From CAIXSC01 sp046349915 (lineage in GTDB: Bacteria; Planctomycetota; Planctomycetia; Pirellulales; Pirellulaceae), in the NCBI GenBank assembly GCA_046349915.1, contig JAXMBL010000003.1:558001-622000 (forward strand): a stretch of DNA of 64,000 bases. Reading direction: 5' to 3'. Below are positions 60,501 to 64,000 of the stretch, in pieces (position 1 is the stretch's first letter; each line of letters begins with the position of its first letter). Both the position numbers and the translations under genes were made by a program. The notes under the pieces were generated by a model. That model had not been told where the DNA came from, made no database searches, and saw nothing but the letters and a program-made list of their open reading frames with translations.

Positions 60501-62608
60501 TCGTCGCTGATCGCGACGACTCGCGCCGGCTCCCGATGACCCGCGAGTGCTCGACCTGAACAGTGAGCCAACGCGTCGCGCAGCGCCTGTTCGATCGTCG
60601 TCGGCAATGGATCATCGCGGCGCAGCCGGATCGTAGATTCGGCGGCCAAGGTCAAAGAAGCAATCGGATTTTGAGCTCGTAGAGTGGCGGAGATGCCCGC
60701 AAGTCGTTCGGCTCGCGCGAGTCGTTCCGTGCGTTGTTGGAGACTCTCTGGCGAACGATTTTCCGAGGCTGGCGCGTTCGTGGCGACCGTCGCGGGAACT
60801 GGCTCCGCGCTGTGATCCGAAGGAGTCGCAGTGGACTCCAAGGCGGGGGATTTTCGAGCGGTCGCAACTGATTTTGGACCGATCTTGGAAGGCGTGCGAC
60901 TCGGCGCTGATCGCGAAACGGAGTTGGCCGCCGACGATGGTTGGTCCGCGATCCGCTGACGGAGATTGTCTTCTCGCGCGTTATTGATCCACCAATGAGC
61001 AATACCCAAGGAGGCCAGTACTGCCGACGCGCAGATCCAGGCCGCGACCAGCGGCCACCAACGACCACGTCGAGCTCGTAATCGCTGCTGAATTCGCTCG
61101 CGGCGTTCGTCGACGCCTTCTTCCGGCTTGTTCCTTGCTCTGCCGGCAGCCGGTCGTACGGAACCCGAAGCAGTGTTGCTGGTGGATTCGCCTGGGATCG
61201 AAGCTGGCGAGTTCGTGGTGCGCACGTCGAGAGGTTCGGGCCACAGCCGGATCAGCGACTCGTGGGCCAGCGAGACGCGAGTTTCGGGAAGAATGGAGTC
61301 TCCGTCGAGTGCATCGTGAAGCAGGAAGCCGCAGTCTTCGTGCGCAAAACGAGCAATCACGGCGCGCGTTTCCTCCCACGAGGCCTCGGCCGCGGCTTGG
61401 ATGGCTTGGGCCGAGACCGAGTGGTGAGGGCTTGCGGCCTGCGAGTCGGCTCGGCTCAGCAAAGCGCGGATCGCTCGGACAACGTCGCCAACTCGGCAAG
61501 GTTGGGACCGTACCGCCACATCGTCGGTCGTGTTCCGCAATTCAGCCAACCGCCCACGCAACTCGCTGACGATCTCGCGTGCTTGACGCGCGATCGAGTC
61601 GTGAAAGCCGCCGACAGCCAGATAATCGTCTCGCGTCAAATGCACCGGCGCTCGACTCGCTCTTGCGGCCGCGCGACGCCAGGTTTGCGCGAGCGCGTGT
61701 TGCATGCGCGGAAGCGGATCTGTCTGGCCTTCGACGTCGTTCAGTAGTTCAGTGACGAAGTCGGGATCCCAGGTTGCGCCGAATCGCTCGAGCGGACCTT
61801 CAATCGCGTCCCGCAGGCCGGCGCGAGACATTCGCGGCAGAATCAAGAGACCCGCGTTTACCGCTTCCGCCAGTCCCGCGAAGCGAGCGCACGAATCGAG
61901 CGACTCGGCTCGCATTGTCAAAATGACATGAATTCTCCGCTGCGTTTGTCGAGCCGCGGCCAACAACAGGTCGACTAGCGCTTGAGCATCGTCGTGAGGC
62001 GTCGGCGAGTTCGCGGGGCGACGCGCTCGCGGGCGAACCAATGCGTCGGCTCGCTCGATCCAGATCACCACATCCGTGTCGGCGGAAAGACCTTGGTCGA
62101 GCAGCGCTCGGACCAAGCCCAGATCGCTGGCTCGTAACGTCGCCTCCAGGAAACGCAGGTCAGCGACTCGTTGCTGATGGTCCATCGCAGGCTCGCCCGC
62201 ATGCTCGTGTTGAGCCGCATGGTCGAGTTGAGCCGCATGGTCGAGTTGAGCCGCATGACTCGCCCTCCACACCGCGTCTGCCAATTCCGTTAAGGGCGAC
62301 TCGGCCGTGGGGGAATCGTCCAGTCGTAAATGCACCCGCCACCAGCGACGGCTGGCGCCCGCGAGATTACCTGCATCGAGAGCCGGGAAAAGGCCCGCTT
62401 GCAACAGCGAGGCTTTGCCAGCGCCATTCGGCCCGACCACGACCAAGAAGCGGTTGCGTTCGAGTCTTCGCAGCAGTTCGTCCACCGTTTCGCCGCGACC
62501 AAAATACATCACCGCGTCAGTCTCTTGGAAAGTCCGGAGGCCTGGGTATGGAATCGGCGAGGGCGCTGTGGCGTCGTCCGCCCAGGGATCGAGGGAGTCG
62601 AAGTTCAT
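57548..62608 (-). CDS. STAND NTPase - membrane segment - WD40 propeller - matrixin-like metalloprotease fusion
   Basis: The 1686-residue protein starts at ATG 62608, overlapping the upstream stop (ATGA). Residues about 15-450 form an nSTAND1-type NTPase: PYPGLRTFQETDAVMYFGRG, a Walker A-like GPNGAGKAS (59-67, with Ala instead of Ser/Thr after the Lys), VILTMRAESLDSCARFAGLA, TDPLPRMQHALAQTW and VSLAHESLIRLW. The Walker B position reads VVIWIERADA. A membrane segment lies at about 518-541. Residues about 690-1530 are WD40-like blades (SDEGRWAVTAADTVRLWDL; WIAASDAAQNVFLWD). From about 1570 there is a matrixin-like domain with zinc motif HELGHLLGLTH (1641-1651) and Met-turn M1659 (GQLMSDS). An extracytoplasmic protease controlled by a cytoplasmic NTPase is the simplest reading. 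An 18-bp tandem repeat lies inside it. Confidence 0.88.
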   Translation of the reverse strand: MNFDSLDPWADDATAPSPIPYPGLRTFQETDAVMYFGRGETVDELLRRLERNRFLVVVGPNGAGKASLLQAGLFPALDAGNLAGASRRWWRVHLRLDDSPTAESPLTELADAVWRASHAAQLDHAAQLDHAAQHEHAGEPAMDHQQRVADLRFLEATLRASDLGLVRALLDQGLSADTDVVIWIERADALVRPRARRPANSPTPHDDAQALVDLLLAAARQTQRRIHVILTMRAESLDSCARFAGLAEAVNAGLLILPRMSRAGLRDAIEGPLERFGATWDPDFVTELLNDVEGQTDPLPRMQHALAQTWRRAAARASRAPVHLTRDDYLAVGGFHDSIARQAREIVSELRGRLAELRNTTDDVAVRSQPCRVGDVVRAIRALLSRADSQAASPHHSVSAQAIQAAAEASWEETRAVIARFAHEDCGFLLHDALDGDSILPETRVSLAHESLIRLWPEPLDVRTTNSPASIPGESTSNTASGSVRPAAGRARNKPEEGVDERRERIQQRLRARRGRWWPLVAAWICASAVLASLGIAHWWINNAREDNLRQRIADQPSSAANSVSRSAPSRTPSKIGPKSVATARKSPALESTATPSDHSAEPVPATVATNAPASENRSPESLQQRTERLARAERLAGISATLRAQNPIASLTLAAESTIRLRRDDPLPTTIEQALRDALAHCSGRALAGHREPARVVAISDEGRWAVTAADTVRLWDLSQEFPVESMRALALPNAASLRDAMFARFSPDSMSVSLVSRDGRLWTWALAQPEAAPLEQEFSNVALPVRQVAARPESNEWATCDANGAVVWWSLDPQQPAALSLVGRPVCSGGVRTVSFDRKLPQLVTAGGLVQVWGMSDDSVQLRRTLVAPMHFEFQRATISESGRWIAASDAAQNVFLWDCGVSHSESPSSPRVYPTPRRAEGRSGDVTALKFDPRERWLACAATDRSVHVWRLEPTLAADSGTTALADADSATWVLTHPADVHGLATSGDGNWLFSHAADGAIRAWTMPPVDALSVAVAQWQGAGFDSKVDLASSPDAGILAALDADGQVRIWDRSRWRDIQGQFATPNDHRVVGEWSWSPKGERAAALINDGKQTAIVVWRAGGDDGWFAETALALPPSFLPTPDSLNAFPPQLRFDAAGESVLAIAAAETGAATPFALWRLPPTRDPPTKLSTWDFARTSQPADLQLRERFLDLKFGARWLLLVNPAGKMRVWSHEDATDEYIERSLPAHPPAREVFLSPGAGRLAVIHRDASRGVVVKPAVAGAQEEGEQPGLPNSHATYTLSLWGPEPGGEPWTQRGFWEITATPTRDPRAADVVLTDRWLIARGVAEDGESPILRGWRIDNSPPLTWTLNIPGLERFRVSSDGARLMIDSVGASQVYALDNAPEMLGRADHRAVAGSGTTWSADGRWLVVAGSTGSLGLWDLGRAGAARSIRLDTPTSGVDLVFDRRGATLFGLHRSGYIRQWNVASDLLPGLARRAAGRNLTNLEWEAAFANDPSPYLETFAGLGPGLVATPSVVEAGPRPVVAARPDEEGAIRIFIESLPQWTAGKRESSNDARQLVAETWKAWGDVGSIAFREVGRGEQPHVVIRTEPLDGAGGVPGHGQLGPPQEGLTLELRLDSQDEWSADQLRRVVLHELGHLLGLTHTATPGQLMSDSVPASVQAPQSEDIARLRKLWNRGE
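62210..62262 (-). repeat. 18-bp tandem repeat inside the STAND gene
   Basis: TTGAGCCGCATGGTCGAG is repeated almost three times, which encodes a His/Ala/Gln/Leu/Asp repeat (HAAQLD x2 and HAAQHE) in the NTPase domain. In-frame slippage could change the copy number. Confidence 0.85.
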
Positions 62609-64000
62609 GTGCGGGACTCCGCGAGTAATTGAAGGAAGGCGGTCAGCGCCTGTGGATCGGAATGTGCGAGACGCTGGACGCATGGCGGCAGCCAGCGATT
62701 GTCGCTCGTCGCGGCATTCACGGACCAGAGGGCAAAGCCCGGTCGAGTCCGTGACTGTTCGAGCGACAAGCGGCGGCAAGCCAGCAGTTGACGCTGAAGC
62801 CACTCGTCGTCCCCCGCCGCATGCACCACGATGGCGCCGCGAAACTGAGTATACCGCCGCGCCTCGCGTTCCAACGACAAGTTGCCGAGCACCATTTTGG
62901 GAATGAATCGATGGATGAGTTTCGGCGCTGATCGGACACGTGACGAGTTTGATGAGTCTGTTAAGCTGGGTAATGTCTGCGGGGTCGAGGTTGAGTTGGC
63001 CGCCATTTCTACGGTCCAGTCGCGGATTTGTTCGCGCAAGGATTCACCCCACGCTTCGTCGCACGGCGCCGCGACAATCAGTACGACCGCTTCAGCCAAC
63101 GAGTTCGCGGGTGGTGACGCCTTCTCCGCGGGACTGGCGACTCCGTAGCTGGCGGCTCTGGTGCTGGCGGTTCTGGCCTTACGCAGTTCGTCGATGACCA
63201 AGGTGCGGAATCGTTCGAAGTCGCACACAATGGCTCCCTTCGACGCCTCGCCGATATCTCCGACGTCGTTTACCTCAACATCCTCGCTGGCGTCCGAGTT
63301 TTTGTTGGCGCCGGTGTCCTTAGTGGCGCTGGTGGTTGCCGAAGCTGAGAGAGTTCCGGGGATCGACCAGTTAGCAATCGCGTCTTGCGGTGCTCTCCAA
63401 CGCAAGATCGGCAATCCCGCGGAAACCGCTTGGTTGTGCTGCCAGCACTCGTAGCCGCCTGGAAACAGGGGCGAGTCAGGCGAGAAGGGGGAGGGGAGTG
63501 GGGCAGGGGACCCGAGCAGTTGGACAAAGAGTCGAGCGTCCGCGAGCTCCGAGGCAAAACGCTCCAACGAACCCGGAGTCGCTTGCGAGTGGCGTTCCTG
63601 CGGCGCCACGCGGTAGCCGTGGTCTTCCAAATACGAACGCAGCATTTGGGCGGCGATCGCCACGTCGCTCGCCGGCTCAGCCAGAAACACAGTGGGCCGC
63701 CGCACTCGGGGCGAGTCGCCGTGACGCAACTCGACCAAGCGCCGGGCGACGGCGGACGTCAATTGTTCGAGCGCTATCGGCTCGAAGTTCAAGGGGGCGG
63801 GTGGCGGCTCGGAGGTGCGAAGATCGAACGCGGTAAGCCCTCGAATCGCCTCCCGCAACGCGTCGGACTCGGCGTCCAGCAGCAGGGGAACCCGCAGTTG
63901 ATTCGCCTGGTGCTCGGAGAGCTCAGGCTCGGAACCGAGTTGCAAGTGAGTTTCGGCGTCGTCGCTGAACAAGACAAGAAACAGTCGACCGCGAATCGAG
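62605..64000 (-). CDS. Tandem TIR-like domain protein (5' end outside window)
   Basis: The reading frame continues off the right edge, so the true start is missing; 464 residues are visible. The first visible part (RLFLVLFSDDAETHLQLGSE; LRVPLLLDAESDALREAI) looks like the second half of a TIR domain. A second TIR-like unit follows (PTVFLAEPASDVAIAAQMLR; LADARLFVQLLGS; GLPILRWRA), and a more divergent third unit near the end (EAVVLIVAAPCDEAWGESLR; GAIVVHAAGDDEWLQRQLLA). TIR domains act as scaffolds or NAD-cleaving enzymes. The catalytic Glu cannot be assigned with confidence. It overlaps the STAND/WD40/protease gene by ATGA, so the two proteins are made together and probably interact. Confidence 0.75.
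   Translation of the reverse strand, partial: SIRGRLFLVLFSDDAETHLQLGSEPELSEHQANQLRVPLLLDAESDALREAIRGLTAFDLRTSEPPPAPLNFEPIALEQLTSAVARRLVELRHGDSPRVRRPTVFLAEPASDVAIAAQMLRSYLEDHGYRVAPQERHSQATPGSLERFASELADARLFVQLLGSPAPLPSPFSPDSPLFPGGYECWQHNQAVSAGLPILRWRAPQDAIANWSIPGTLSASATTSATKDTGANKNSDASEDVEVNDVGDIGEASKGAIVCDFERFRTLVIDELRKARTASTRAASYGVASPAEKASPPANSLAEAVVLIVAAPCDEAWGESLREQIRDWTVEMAANSTSTPQTLPSLTDSSNSSRVRSAPKLIHRFIPKMVLGNLSLEREARRYTQFRGAIVVHAAGDDEWLQRQLLACRRLSLEQSRTRPGFALWSVNAATSDNRWLPPCVQRLAHSDPQALTAFLQLLAESRT

Noticed and set aside
1..64000. tRNA, rRNA or tmRNA genes
   Set aside because: I saw no tRNA cloverleaf with a T-loop GTTCRANYC pattern or rRNA core sequences on either strand when reading by eye; a covariance search would be needed to exclude a tRNA fully.

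Overview
The window looks like a stretch of a planctomycete chromosome, most likely of the Pirellulales type. The evidence is the set of gene families: a DUF1549/DUF1553 heme protein followed by a Tat-exported DUF1501 protein and a PPC-domain protein, a DUF1080 secreted protein, several PQQ-type beta-propeller proteins, an FkbM methyltransferase, many lipoproteins and Pro/Ala-rich secreted proteins, and very large multidomain signalling proteins. DNA is GC-rich, gene order is loosely packed, and short palindromic repeats sit at many gene ends. I saw no rRNA, tRNA, transposase, prophage or intact CRISPR array.

Layout. 1-7 kb: the visible part of a five-heme cytochrome c lipoprotein, a small membrane protein, an MFS transporter, a lipoprotein, a Tas-like aldo/keto reductase and a SpoIIE-type phosphatase with a degenerate receiver. 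7-14.3 kb: a metabolic group of a split ThDP decarboxylase (ComD/ComE-like), an AstE/AspA-type zinc deacylase, a threonine-synthase-like PLP enzyme, a RidA protein and a MenC/N-succinylamino-acid racemase-type enolase, with a helicase on the opposite strand. 14.5-25.7 kb: DUF1080 protein, a TPR/DPFA-repeat protein, a PPC protein, an NtrC-type two-component pair, a SulP anion transporter and a small membrane protein. 25.9-33.6 kb: two tandem Gly/Met-repeat paralogues, a beta-propeller protein, a secretin-like protein, a ketosynthase-like protein without its catalytic Cys, and two small proteins. 33.9-35.8 kb: a WYL regulator and a truncated csx17-like CRISPR-associated gene. 35.8-41.8 kb: the DUF1549-DUF1501-PPC operon. 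42-47 kb: a BlaI/BlaR1-type regulatory pair with two operators in its promoter and an oversized BlaR1. 47-53 kb: a lone pseudo-receiver, two beta-propeller proteins and a cupin. 53-57 kb: a structured non-coding stretch, a Cys-rich secreted protein, two copies of a 173-bp MITE-like repeat, an FkbM methyltransferase and SppA.

The right end (57.5-64 kb) holds the most striking system. A protein with tandem TIR-like domains, cut by the window edge, overlaps by ATGA a 1686-residue protein. That protein combines a STAND-type NTPase with an altered Walker A, one membrane segment, a long WD40 propeller region and a C-terminal matrixin-like metalloprotease (HELGHLLGLTH). I infer a membrane-spanning sensing or conflict module.

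Three repeat families recur: a 24-bp palindrome around CGACGGACT-TCC-AGTCCGTCG (14 copies), a hairpin family around CCGCTCGC-TTC-GCGAGCGG with a partner hairpin, and the MITE-like GGACCACGAATCG element. The palindromes lie just downstream of gene 3' ends, one hairpin copy supplies the stop codon of the deacylase gene, and both hairpin families have three-base loops.
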